15,726 nt of DNA from an uncultured Candidatus Altimarinota bacterium (GCA_938015605.1 CALLPO010000011.1:1-15726); one strand, 5' to 3'; shown: positions 1 through 8,562, counted from the stretch's first letter. Notes: a model not told the origin generated them from the letters alone. A program made the numbers and translations.

Positions 1-573
1 TGTCACTTTATATCTTTCATCAAGATTTGTTAGAGCCTCAGCTCTTTTATCTTCAAAGATATCAGTAATAATATATGAAGCAAAGTATACAACTTGTTCT
101 AATTTTCTTACAGGTAAGTCTAATAATAGACCAATTCTTGAAGGAACTGATTTCATAAACCATATGTGAGCAACTGGTGCATATAAATCTATATGAGCCA
201 TTCTTTCTCTTCTTACTGAAGCCTTTGTAACTTCAACTCAACATCTTTCACAAACAACCCCTTTATACCTAATTCTTTTATACTTTCCACAAGCACATTC
301 ATAGTTTTTTCTCGGTCCAAAAATTTGTTCACAAAACAGTCCACCTCTTTCAGGTTTTTGTGTTCTATAATTTATAGTTTCAGAAATAAGAACTCTCCCA
401 TGACTCAGAGCTTTAATTTTTTCTGGAGAAGTAACAGCAATAGCAATTCAAGCTAGATTATCAAGATTTTTTCATTGTGTTACATCTTTTTTTCAAATGT
501 CTTTACCAATTTCTGTAAAATCAGTAATTTTGTCATTCAAGAAATTATCTAATTCTTTAGATTTTTCAAACAT
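1..573 (-). CDS. rpoC: RNA polymerase subunit beta' (RpoC), N-terminal part, cut by the window edge
   Basis: This encodes the first 191 residues of the beta' subunit, which forms the clamp and catalytic half of RNA polymerase. Visible family motifs are ETINYRT (residues 65-71), LFCEQIFGP (79-87) and the zinc-binding set C93, C95, C108 and C111 in YECACGKYKR and VCERCGVEVT, followed by RRERMAHIDL and SRIGLLLDLPVR. Gly112 of the invariant CERCG is encoded by UGA (238-240), supporting code 25. The ATG at 573 is the first in-frame ATG and lies 36 bases after the rpoB stop, in the usual rpoBC order, with no clear Shine-Dalgarno site. About 42 residues precede IAIAVTSPEKI, roughly 25-30 more than in E. 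coli or Bacillus, and the usual SWSFGEV is replaced by ALSHGRV. The identity is certain; the start is less so. The rest of the gene lies beyond position 1. Confidence 0.97.
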
Positions 574-609
574 GATATTTATGTTGATTATATATTAATT
601 TAAGATTTT

Positions 610-3600
610 TTATTTTTGAGCATCTTTTTTTGCTTGTGCATCTTTTTTATCTTGTTCTGCCTCTATTTTCTTCTCAATTTCTACAATCTTCTTATATTCA
701 TTCTCCATTTCATCTTCTCTTTGATCCATTTCTTCTTGATCAAGTAAATCAACATCAAGTCAGATTGCTTGTAATTCTTTAATTAATACATTAAAAGATT
801 CTGGTATATTTGGTTTTTTGATTGGTGCTTTTTTTACAATAGCCTCATATGCTTGAGTTCTACCAGCAACATCATCTGATTTAATTGTAATCATTTCTTG
901 TAGGATATGACTTGCAGCATATGCTTCAAGAGCCCATACCTCCATTTCCCCAAATCTTTGACCTCAGTTTTGAGCCTTTCACCCAAGAGGTTGTTGTGTA
1001 ACCATAGAGTATGGTCATACTGATCTTGCATGAATTTTTTCTTCAACCAAGTGATGAAGTTTTAGCATATATTTAGTACCAACTGTTGTTCTTTCTTTAA
1101 ATGGTTCACCAGTTTCTCCATCAAATAATTGAGTTTTACCATCAATAGGCAATCAAGCTTTTTCCATAAGTTCAGAAACTTGTTCAACACTCATACCATT
1201 TAGAATTGGAGTAGCAACATTGATTCAAAGTTTAGTACCAGCAGCTCATGCATGTACTTCTAGAATTTGACCTATGTTCATACGAGAAATAACTCATAGT
1301 GGGTTTAGAATCAAATCAATTGGAGTTCCATCCTCATCAAAAGGCATATCTTCAACTGGAACAATTTTAGAAACAATTCATTTGTTCCCATGTCTACCAG
1401 CCATTTTATCACCAACTTCTAGTTTTCTAGTAGCAGCAACATATACTTTTACTTGTTTAAATACTCAAGTTGGAAGATTATCACCCTCTTCTCTTTTTAG
1501 AATTTCAACATTAAGGATCTTCCCACCTTGCCCAGCTGGTAATCTCATAGATGAATCTTTTACATCTTTTGATTTATCACCAAAAATAGCACGGAGCAAT
1601 CTTTCTTCTGGAGAAAGTTCTTGTTCTCATTTTGGAGTAATTTTTCAAACAAGGATTGAACCTCATTCAACATTAGCACCAACTCTTACAATACCATCAA
1701 CATCTAAATCTTTAAGTTTAGTTCCAGACACATTAGGAATATCATCTGTAGTTTGCTCAGGTCACAATTTAGTTTCTCTAACATCAAGAGAATATTCTTT
1801 AATATGAATTGATGTATATTGATCATCTTCAATTACTTTAGAAGAGATAATAATAGCATCCTCAAAGTTATACCCTTTCCATGGCATATATGCTACTCTT
1901 AAGTTTTGACCAATAGCCAATTCACCATTTTCCACAGCATGACCATCTACTAAAACATCCCCCTTTTTAAATTTTTCTCCATGAGAAACAAGAGGTTTTT
2001 GGTGAATAATCATATCATGATTAGATCTTCTATATGTCTTTAGTTCAAATAATTTTTTCTCACCTGATTTATAAACAATAGTAATATGTTTAGCATCAAC
2101 TCAGATAACTTCTCAGTCCTCCATAGCTACTTCAACATATCCTGAACCTTCTCATACAACTCTTTCCATACCTGTTCAAACAACAGGTGCTTTAGGCCTT
2201 AGTAAAGGAACAGCTTGTCTCATCATGTTTGATCCCATCTCCGCTCTCGTTGCATCATCATGTTCCAAAAATGGAAGAAGAGATGTTTCAACAGACATAG
2301 TTTGTTTTGGACTTACATCAATATGAGTAACTTGTCTTACATGTGAAATTGTAGGAACATTAGCAGCTCTTGCTGAAATTCTAGTATCAGTAAAATTACC
2401 ATGTTCATCAAATACTGAATTAGCTTCAGCAACAACTAGTTCTTTTTCTTGATGAGCATCAAAATAATCATATTTAGAACTTAAATAACCTCTTACTTCA
2501 AATGATTTAGCTTTTAATTTTTTAGCAATGTTTTCAGCATCTTTTTTTGTAATAAGAGTTTTCTCTTTTACTAATACTTTTCCATCATCTCCAAGAATAT
2601 CATTTAATGCAATTCTATTAACAGAAGATTTACCATCATTTTTTGCTCCATGAGTTATTTCTCTATATGGAGTTAATAAGAAACCATATTTATTTACTCT
2701 AGCATATGTAGCAAAGTGAAGTACAAGACCAATATTTGGTCCTTCAGGAGTAGCAATAGGACATATTCTACCATATTGAGTTGGATGAACATCTCTTACT
2801 TCAAATGAAGCTCTTTCTCTTGTCAATCAACCAGGTCAAAGAGCAGATACTCTTCTCTTGTGACCTAATTCAGAAAGTGGATTCGATTGATCCATAAATT
2901 GTGATAATTGAGAACTTCAGAAAAATTCTTTCATTATAGCAACAATAGGTCTTGAGTTGATAAATGTTCCTGGAGTAGCATCATCTAATTCAAGAATAGT
3001 CATTCTATCTTTAGCAATTCTTTCCATTCTAGCAATACCAACTTTAATTTTATCAGTAACTAATTCTCAAACTGATCTTACTCTTCTATTACTTAGGTGA
3101 TCAATATCATCAGTACTAAATCCATCATCTTTTTGAACAATGTGAAGATAATATTTAATAGCTTCAACAATATCTTCTAGTGATAAAAATTGACCATTTT
3201 CATCATCAACATCAGTTTTAATACCAAGTTTAGCTGTCATTTTCATTCTCGCAATATGACCTAATTCAAATCTTTTTTTGTTAAAGAACGTCATTTCAAA
3301 AAGTTCTTCAACTCTTTCATCAGTAGCTAAATCACCTGGTCTCAATAATTTATAAAGAGTATGCCAAGCTTCTAATTTAGAAGTAGTTTTATCTTTCTCA
3401 AGAGTTGGTGCAATATGATTTGCAATAGTATCATCTGAGAATTCTTTAAATGTATCAAGAATTTCTGCATTTGATTCCATTCCCCAAGCTCTAAGTAGAA
3501 TTGAAATAGGAAGTTTTCTTTTCTTATCAATTTTAACATTAATAATACCTTTCTTTTCAATATCAATTTCAAACCATGAACCTTTTTGAGGAATGAATTT

Positions 3601-4092
3601 AAGTGAAAAAACTCATTCATTAGCAGTAAAGAAGATACCTGTTGATCTAATAATTTGATTAACAATAATTCTTTCAATACCATTTACAATAAAAGTAGCT
3701 TGATCAGTCATAAGAGGAATTCATCCCATATAAACATCTTGCTCTTTAATTTCACCTGTTTCTTTATTCAACATCTCAAGCTTAGCTTTAAGAGGTGCTT
3801 CATAATTCAGGTTTTTTCTTTGGCATGTATCTGGATCAAATTTTGGTTCTTCTAAGAACATTCCCTTATAATAGATACTTACTTTTTCTTCTGAGAAATC
3901 CTCAATAGGGAAATTATCAGCAAAAACTTTATCAAGTCCTGTTTCTAAAAATTCTCTATAGGAATCTAGTTGTACTTCAAGCAATTCTGGGATACCAGCA
4001 ATACTTCTATCATCTGTAAAAAAGTGTCTCCCACTTATTTCATACAAACTTCCAACCTCTTTCGATTTCTTTGTGTTAGCTTCTTTAGCCAT
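610..4092 (-). CDS. rpoB: RNA polymerase subunit beta (RpoB), complete
   Basis: This is the full beta subunit of RNA polymerase, 1160 residues with UGA read as Gly; Bacillus RpoB is about 1190. It starts MAKEANTKKSK and ends at TAA 610-612. In order I see YMGGIPLMTD, RSTGIFF, the rifampicin region FFGSSQLSQFMDQ through HKRRVSALGPGGL (about 390-423), RDVHPTQYGRICPI, PVVGTGMER, GDKMAGRHGNKG, TQQPLGGKAQNGGQRFGEM and EVWALEAYAA near the end. UGA encodes many invariant glycines, including FFG and both outer glycines of GPGG. Residue 447 is Ala where almost all RpoB have Glu (CPI-A-TPEGPN), near the rifampicin pocket; residues matching E. coli D516, H526 and S531 are D, H and S. After the conserved end LQAIGLDVDLL there is a tail of about 45 charged residues rich in E and K. 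rpoC follows after 36 bases, so the two are probably cotranscribed. Confidence 0.99.
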
Positions 4093-4189
4093 ATTATTGC
4101 TAGAAATTAATAATAAAAAATAATGTTTTTCATAATTCTCTACTCTATATATTTAAGTTTCTTTACACAGTCATTGCTTTAAATACACA

Positions 4190-4240
4190 AAAAATTGCCC
4201 TAGCTTTTCGGGAAGTACACAATCGTAAGCTAGTGCGATT
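4190..4240 (-). promoter_or_regulatory. possible structured 5' leader of the rpoB mRNA
   Basis: If transcription starts about 7 bases after the -10 box at 4247-4252, the rpoB leader begins near 4240 and runs about 148 bases. Its first 40 bases hold two interlocking inverted repeats. In RNA order these are AATCG (4236-4240), CTAGCTT (4227-4233), CGATT (4221-4225) and AAGCTAG (4200-4206). Both pairs are perfect, and their order allows either an H-type pseudoknot or two mutually exclusive hairpins. A run of six U (4189-4194) follows the second arm after GGGCAA, so an attenuator-like role is possible. The patch is more GC-rich than the surrounding spacer. I do not recognise it as a known RNA family; regulation is an inference. 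Confidence 0.35.
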
Positions 4241-4246
4241 ACCAGT

Positions 4247-4275
4247 ATTATAGAGAAAATAGGGAAAAAGCAAGG
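4247..4275 (-). promoter_or_regulatory. candidate promoter for rpoBC
   Basis: A perfect TATAAT lies on the minus strand at 4247-4252. Upstream, TTGCTT (4268-4273) is a fair -35 but with only a 15-base spacer; CCTTGC gives 17. The -10 is convincing, the -35 weaker. The same TTGCTT hexamer appears upstream of the DUF937 gene and der. Confidence 0.4.
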
Positions 4276-4312
4276 GAAAAGTTGAGAAAAATTCGCAAAA
4301 TATGACATATTA

Positions 4313-4342
4313 TTGACTTTTATATTATTTATCTAATAATAT
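4313..4342 (+). promoter_or_regulatory. candidate promoter for the SDR gene
   Basis: TTGACT (4313-4318) is followed after 18 bases by TAATAT (4337-4342). A perfect TATAAT also sits at 4351-4356 but lacks a good -35. Either would leave a 5' leader of only about 20-40 bases before ATG 4385, with no Shine-Dalgarno site. It diverges from the rpoB promoter. Confidence 0.4.
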
Positions 4343-4384
4343 TTAAATTATATAATCTATTAATAATAATCCTCATCTATATTT

Positions 4385-5227
4385 ATGGGTAGAATTTTAA
4401 TCACATGAGCATCATGATATATTGCTCAAAACCTTACCATGAACAATGTTTTTTTATGACATGATGTTATTAATTTCGAAGGTGATTTACAAGATACATG
4501 AAGCTACTCTAAATACTATAAACAAGGGATATCTCATATACTACATCTATGAACACTAAATAATAGAAATAATAGAGGGCAATGTATAAAAATGTACCAG
4601 CAAACAAATATAGATTCAATTAACTCATTGCTAGAGCTGTCAAATCAAAATAATGATGCTTTATTATTAAATTTCTCAAGTACAAGTAATTATAAGATTC
4701 AGAATATTCCTAAACAAGAAATTTCTAATCCTGATTCTTTAATAAGTATACTTAAAAAAAATCCTGACTTAGATAAGTATTCTCTTTCTAAATCACTTGC
4801 AGAGAACATCCTATTATGAAAAGATAAAACGATATCTATAAGGTTACCCTCTGTTAGTTCAAAAAAGTGAAATGTTATGGATAGCTTTGTTGAAAAAATC
4901 TCAGAAAATCAACCAATATGTATAAATACTGCCGCTGAGATTGATTTTATCTCAATATCGAATGTCTCTGAACTAGTAAAAAAACTTCTATGACAAGAAT
5001 CTACTAATTATTATAATGGTAAAACACAGATAATTGGAACTTGAGAAAAAATAGATTTAAATACACTTGTACAAGTAATAAAAGTAAAAAGTGGTCTATC
5101 ATCATTAGATATACCAAAGCTATCAAAAACAAATACAAATCATTTTTTAATTCAACTATGATTAAATCCTACAAGCATAGAAGAACAAATAGTTTCTGCT
5201 ATAAAAAAAAGAGCAACTAAAATTTAG
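4385..5227 (+). CDS. NAD(P)-dependent epimerase/dehydratase-like protein (extended SDR)
   Basis: This 280-residue protein looks like a small extended short-chain dehydrogenase/reductase, the Rossmann-fold family that includes nucleotide-sugar epimerases and reductases. The N-terminus carries the dinucleotide-binding strand and loop RILITGASGYIAQNL (3-17, TGxxGxI type). An acidic FEGDLQD follows at the expected beta-strand, then HILHLG, then a Ser/Thr cluster FSSTS (97-101) and the catalytic YxxxK as Y132-S-L-S-K136. The GTGEKIDL and VSELVKKLL stretches fit the substrate-binding C-terminal half. It is shorter than the usual 300-350 residues. Several core glycines are UGA, including one in TGA-S-G, so the 5' half is invisible under the standard code. 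The start is the first in-frame ATG. It stands alone between rpoB (divergent) and the DUF937 gene (convergent), so context does not suggest a substrate. The family is confident; the reaction is not known. Confidence 0.85.
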
Positions 5228-5234
5228 TTACTCT
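5210..5234. terminator. bidirectional terminator between the SDR and DUF937 genes
   Basis: AGAG-c-AACTAAA pairs with TTTAGTT-a-CTCT, giving an 11-bp stem with one mismatch (C5214/A5230). Reading plus, a T-rich tract follows; reading minus, an eight-U run follows (5202-5209). The SDR stop codon TAG (5225-5227) is inside the stem. It serves two convergent genes. Confidence 0.7.
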
Positions 5235-5253
5235 TATTTATTTTCTTTAATTC

Positions 5254-5808
5254 TTACCCAAAGAACTTTTTCTTCAAGAAATCTCCTCACATACTGAGTA
5301 GATCATCTGTTATTTCACCATCTCCATCTTGATCAAGAAAACCAGTTAGAATACTTTTATTAGCAGTTTCACCTTGTAAAAGTGAACCAACATTTAATCC
5401 TCATGATTTAGCTTCTCAAAGTTTTCCCATAACCATAGGAGCAAGAACTTTTAGTAATCCTCCTGCTTGACCTGCATCAATTCCAGCTTTTTTAGCAATA
5501 GCATTTGTAACAGTACTTTGTGAACCTCATAGTACATGCTTTAGAATTCAAGCACCTGCTCCAGAATCTGGATTTCATGCTAAACTTCAAATCATATCCA
5601 TAATCCCACCATCATGAGATTCTACAGCTTTATTAAGTGCTGCAGCTCCCTCATCTGAATCAGCATTTTTAGAAAGTCCTCCAAGGATCATTGGAAGTGC
5701 AGAAGTAATTGCTGATTTAGCAGAGTCACCACTCATTCACATTTTTTCACTTATTTCTCCAATAACTTTATCAGTCATTGCATCAGTTAACATTTTAGTT
5801 AAATCCAT
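5254..5808 (-). CDS. DUF937-family protein with an EF-hand-like loop
   Basis: This 184-residue protein matches what I recall of the DUF937 (YidB-like) family: an Ala/Gly/Leu-rich helical protein with SAITSALPMILGGL near the start, repeated Gly-Leu-Leu segments (AGQAGGLLKVLAPMVMG, VGSLLQG) and a C-terminal FLDQDGDG followed by DDLLSMGG. The DxDxDG pattern at about residues 159-164 resembles a calcium-binding EF-hand or dockerin loop, although position 12 is Leu instead of the usual Glu. There is no signal peptide or clear membrane helix. Eight glycines are UGA, including those in MGM, IGS and AGI. The start is the first ATG, with no Shine-Dalgarno site. It is a single-gene unit, convergent with the SDR gene. 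The molecular function of the family is not established; the family call is fairly secure. Confidence 0.8.
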
Positions 5809-5836
5809 ATTTTGTTATTATAAAAATAATGAATCT

Positions 5837-5864
5837 AGTTTATTCTAAAAGTAAATAAAAGCAA
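5837..5864 (-). promoter_or_regulatory. candidate promoter for the DUF937 gene
   Basis: On the minus strand TTGCTT (5859-5864) is followed after 16 bases by TAAACT (5837-5842), about 29 bases upstream of ATG 5808. The match is moderate. Confidence 0.4.
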
Positions 5865-5907
5865 TTTCAGAGAGAAAAGTGTGTTAAAAACTATAAGTTT
5901 TTATATC

Positions 5908-5934
5908 AAAAAAAAAGGGGGTATTACTACCCTC
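5908..5934 (-). terminator. rho-independent terminator of purB
   Basis: Reading minus, GGGTA pairs with TACCC, extended past one mismatch by a G-C pair, and is followed directly by a run of nine U (5908-5916). It lies about 30 bases after the purB stop codon. A perfect 7-bp AT hairpin, AAAAACT-ATA-AGTTTTT, follows at 5886-5902; its role is unclear. Confidence 0.75.
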
Positions 5935-5965
5935 TTTTCTCTTTTTTTCTGTGATTATAACTAAA

Positions 5966-7468
5966 CTAAACTTGTGTTTTTTCAGTCACTACAGGATATT
6001 TTTCTGCAGTTTCTCTTACAAACTTAGAATACTCATTCACTACAAACTCTTCACACATCCCAACTGAAGCACCTACATAATTAAGAGGCTCCAAATTAGA
6101 TGGGAATTTTACATTTTTCAACTCTTCATAACCTCCTTTTTCTAAACGTTCTAACAGATTGTTTTGACTAACTGTACCATCTGCAATTTCAGACCAAACC
6201 ATCTTACATTCTTCCATAATAATATGATGAGTGGCTTCTCTAGGGGCACCTTGTTTTGTGGCTGAACCGAGAAGTTCTTCAGTTGAAAGAAACGGAAGCA
6301 TGTTATTTAAACGTGTTAATATCACATTATCAAAAACATTTAAACCACCAATAAGCTCAGTTGCAAGAATCAGACAGGCATCAATTGCCAGAAGTGATTG
6401 TGGCATATAGACCCTACGACCCGCCGAATCATCAAGAGTACGTTCAAGACCTTGAACTTGTTGAGTCATGTTTGCCATTACTTGAAATCCAGGTAATAAA
6501 CGAGCAATTGAATTCAACCTCTCTGCTTTCATTGGATTTTGTTTCCAAGGCATTGCTGATGAACCAACTTGATTTATCCCTCTAGGTTCACCAATTTCAC
6601 CCATTCTGGCTATATGACGTAAATCAGTGGCCATTTTAGCAAGATTATTTGCAAGAGAGGTAAAACAAGAAAGTAAATCAACATCCATACTACGGTGAGC
6701 TGTTTGTCCAGGTATAAGTTCAGTAATCTCAATATCAAGTTTTTGTGATACTCGTTGCTGTAGATCTTTTACCTTTTCATAGTCACCATCAAAGATTTTC
6801 ATGAGTGCTTCATATGTACCAGTTGCACCTCGGATTCCTTTCATATGCCAGCGAGATTTTAATTCATCAAGTTTTGCAAGGTCCTCCATTATAGGTCCAA
6901 TCCACATAGAAATTCTCTTACCGAGGGTTACTGCAGCAGCTGGTTGCAAGTGGGTTTCACCAAGCATAGGTAAATCTTTATACTTCTCAACTTGCTCTAA
7001 AGCAATTGTTAAAAAGTTTGCAGTATGCCCCATTACATGGTTAATCCATTCACGTTGCTGGAGAATTTCACCATTAGATGTTGCATCTTCTGATGTCATT
7101 CCAATATGAATCACTTCTCCAAGACTAGGAACTAAATCATTACTAATATATTTAATATTAGCCATAACATCATGTCTAAGTTCCCCTTCAATCTCACCAA
7201 TTCTGGACCAATTGAACACTGTAAGATTATCTTTAAATTCCTGAACTGATTCCTCAGATGGAAGTGTTTCAAATACTTTCATCTCAATTTGTGAATCAAG
7301 AACAGCACTCCAAACTCTACGTATTGATGACCATCTATAAGCTTCTCCTGTTAGTATTTTTGCATCAATTGAACAATATCTTCCACAAAATGGTGATACA
7401 TAAATATCTCCAATCCCAAAATCACTAGTATTAATAACTGGTGTTTTTTCTAATGGTTTTAAAGCCAT
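5966..7468 (-). CDS. purB: adenylosuccinate lyase (PurB), probably horizontally acquired
   Basis: PurB splits adenylosuccinate to AMP plus fumarate, and SAICAR to AICAR, in the cytosol. This 500-residue protein has the fumarase/aspartase-superfamily signature GSSAMPWKQNPMKAERL (S303-S304 in the mobile catalytic loop), GETHLQPAAAVTLGKR with H173, HIGMTSEDATSNGE, the GIRGATGT loop and GLERTLDDSAGRR. From memory the THLQPA...TLGKR and ERTLDDSA segments resemble the animal-type ADSL class more than the Bacillus type. It is slightly long, mostly at the N-terminus. Oddly, none of about 34 glycines uses UGA, while neighbours use it for 25-70% of theirs. It also uses CGT, TCG and GCG codons that are rare nearby, and has a strong AAGGAG site 7 bases before ATG. 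It ends in TAG. No other purine gene is in view, so a role in AMP supply or salvage with PurA encoded elsewhere is inference. Confidence 0.95.
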   Translation of the reverse strand: MALKPLEKTPVINTSDFGIGDIYVSPFCGRYCSIDAKILTGEAYRWSSIRRVWSAVLDSQIEMKVFETLPSEESVQEFKDNLTVFNWSRIGEIEGELRHDVMANIKYISNDLVPSLGEVIHIGMTSEDATSNGEILQQREWINHVMGHTANFLTIALEQVEKYKDLPMLGETHLQPAAAVTLGKRISMWIGPIMEDLAKLDELKSRWHMKGIRGATGTYEALMKIFDGDYEKVKDLQQRVSQKLDIEITELIPGQTAHRSMDVDLLSCFTSLANNLAKMATDLRHIARMGEIGEPRGINQVGSSAMPWKQNPMKAERLNSIARLLPGFQVMANMTQQVQGLERTLDDSAGRRVYMPQSLLAIDACLILATELIGGLNVFDNVILTRLNNMLPFLSTEELLGSATKQGAPREATHHIIMEECKMVWSEIADGTVSQNNLLERLEKGGYEELKNVKFPSNLEPLNYVGASVGMCEEFVVNEYSKFVRETAEKYPVVTEKTQV

Positions 7469-7476
7469 GGTTCTAC

Positions 7477-7482
7477 TCCTTT
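7477..7482 (-). promoter_or_regulatory. strong Shine-Dalgarno site of purB
   Basis: AAGGAG on the minus strand is followed by seven bases and then ATG 7468, which fixes the purB start. Most other genes in the window have no comparable site. Confidence 0.85.
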
Positions 7483-7515
7483 TTAATTAAAAATAGCCTA
7501 AAATAAGCTATATTA

Positions 7516-7543
7516 TTTATACTTAAATAATATTAATAGTCAA
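7516..7543 (-). promoter_or_regulatory. promoter of purB
   Basis: On the minus strand TTGACT (7538-7543) is followed after 16 bases by TATAAA (7516-7521), leaving a leader of about 40 bases. The leader holds a short inverted repeat, ATAGC/GCTAT, around 7494-7512, which could be an operator or a weak hairpin. Confidence 0.65.
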
Positions 7544-7549
7544 TTTAAA

Positions 7550-7578
7550 TTGTAAATACACTAAACTTAAGATATAAT
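7550..7578 (+). promoter_or_regulatory. promoter of the VanZ-like gene
   Basis: TTGTAA (7550-7555), a 17-base spacer and a perfect TATAAT (7573-7578) face away from the purB promoter. Transcription would start near 7585, only about 25 bases before the proposed TTG start at 7610. Confidence 0.55.
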
Positions 7579-7609
7579 TACTCTAATAAATGTTAACACT
7601 ACATATTTT

Positions 7610-8107
7610 TTGCAAAATATTCTTCTAAATATCCCCCATGACAAACTTCTTCACTTTGGTGTGAGTTTTTTATTCCTTGTGATTATTTTTAGTATTAGAA
7701 AAGTACTATTAAAAGATAGCTGATTTATAAGAGTTTTTGCATACAGTTTCAGAGATGTCTTACTTATTGGTATTTTTAAAGAAATCATTGATTCACTCTG
7801 ATTTTGAAATCCTGAAATTTGAGATATTTTAGCTAATATCAGTGGAATTATTGCTCCAGTATACATTTTTTATTTAATCCATGTATCTAACAAACTTAAA
7901 AAATCTAGAAAGCTTTTGTATGAAAATAAATTAATTCTAAAATTTAAAGCAGAAAAAAAAGTCTTACATAAAATAAAACTTTTATTATTTCTTTCAGTAG
8001 TTTGGATTTGAAATATTGCTTACCTATTTTTAAAAATTCCTTTCTTAGCATTAAAAGAAACTATCAGTTTATTGCAAAAATGATTTAAAGTATTTAGCAA
8101 AAACTAA
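7610..8107 (+). CDS. VanZ-like membrane protein
   Basis: This 165-residue protein is missed under the standard code because of UGA codons. It contains HDKLLHFGVSFLFLVIIF (10-27), KEIIDSLGFGNPEIGD (57-72) and ILANISGII (73-81). This DK-x2-HF helix followed by KE-x2-D...D-x2-AN-x2-G is the pattern I associate with VanZ-like and related small membrane proteins. Hydrophobic stretches near residues 18-30, 47-56, 73-92 and 122-145 suggest four membrane segments, with a basic cytoplasmic loop around 94-120. Seven UGA codons fall at plausible Gly positions. No ATG precedes the conserved part; TTG 7610 (or an ATT upstream) is the likely start, just behind a good promoter. It converges with the next gene, leaving one base between the two stop codons. 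The function of the family is unclear beyond the VanZ link to glycopeptide resistance, and I infer none here. Confidence 0.7.
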
Positions 8108-8108
8108 A

Positions 8109-8552
8109 CTACATATCTTCTATTTCTCAGAGTAATTCCCTCATTTTTTCTTCATCTTGTTTTTTAGATTCATTTTTCTGTTGTTCTAGATTTCTTTCAA
8201 CAATTTTTTGAACTTGATATGAGCTGAACATTTTAATACTTTCATCAAGCTGAGTCAACATATTAAAACTATATTCTTGTATCTTTCAATTATCAGTTAC
8301 TTTTTCTAATTCATCTTTGATATATTCATAACATTCTTCTTCCTTGATAATTTTATACAAATGTAGTCAAAAATTATCCACATCATCTCTTGCGATATAA
8401 CTTTCAATTGCATCAATCCATTTTTCAAAAAAAACAATTACATCTTCAGGAAATAATTTAATAATTTTCACTTTTTCTAATGTAATTCTGAAGTCCTTTT
8501 TATATTGGTCTAGTTGACTATTTTCTCTTTTAAAAAATTGTGTTTGTGCCAT
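8109..8552 (-). CDS. hypothetical charged protein, last gene of the ackA cluster
   Basis: This 147-residue protein is not recognised. It starts MAQTQFFKREN and is mostly helical by composition, with a LEKVKIIKLFPEDVIVFFEKW segment near residues 25-45, TDNGKIQEYSFNML in the middle, and a strongly charged tail from about residue 112 rich in E, K and Q that looks coiled-coil-like. There is no signal peptide, membrane segment or cysteine cluster, so it is probably cytoplasmic. Three glycines are UGA. An in-frame ATG 60 bases upstream would overlap the preceding gene, so the start at 8552, ten bases after that gene's stop, is preferred. The gene ends in TAG beside the convergent VanZ-like gene with no obvious terminator between. 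Expression is probably from the upstream operon. Confidence 0.7.
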
Positions 8553-8562
8553 AATTATATAT

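Noticed and set aside
1274..1807. Plus-strand open frame of 177 codons inside rpoB
   Set aside because: It is antisense to a highly conserved part of rpoB, rich in Ser, and has no recognisable motif or start signal; a shadow of the AT-rich minus-strand gene.
6361..7109. Plus-strand open frames inside purB
   Set aside because: They are antisense to a clearly identified enzyme and carry no family motif.
5809..7609. purB brought in by an insertion sequence or flanked by repeats
   Set aside because: I looked for inverted or direct repeats and transposase fragments on both sides and saw only a terminator and promoters. Transfer is inferred from composition, not from a mobile element.
7567..7866. 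Minus-strand open frame of 99 codons opposite the VanZ-like gene
   Set aside because: The plus-strand frame is longer, has a promoter, coherent membrane segments and the HDKLLHF and KEIID...D...AN motifs; the minus frame shows nothing recognisable.
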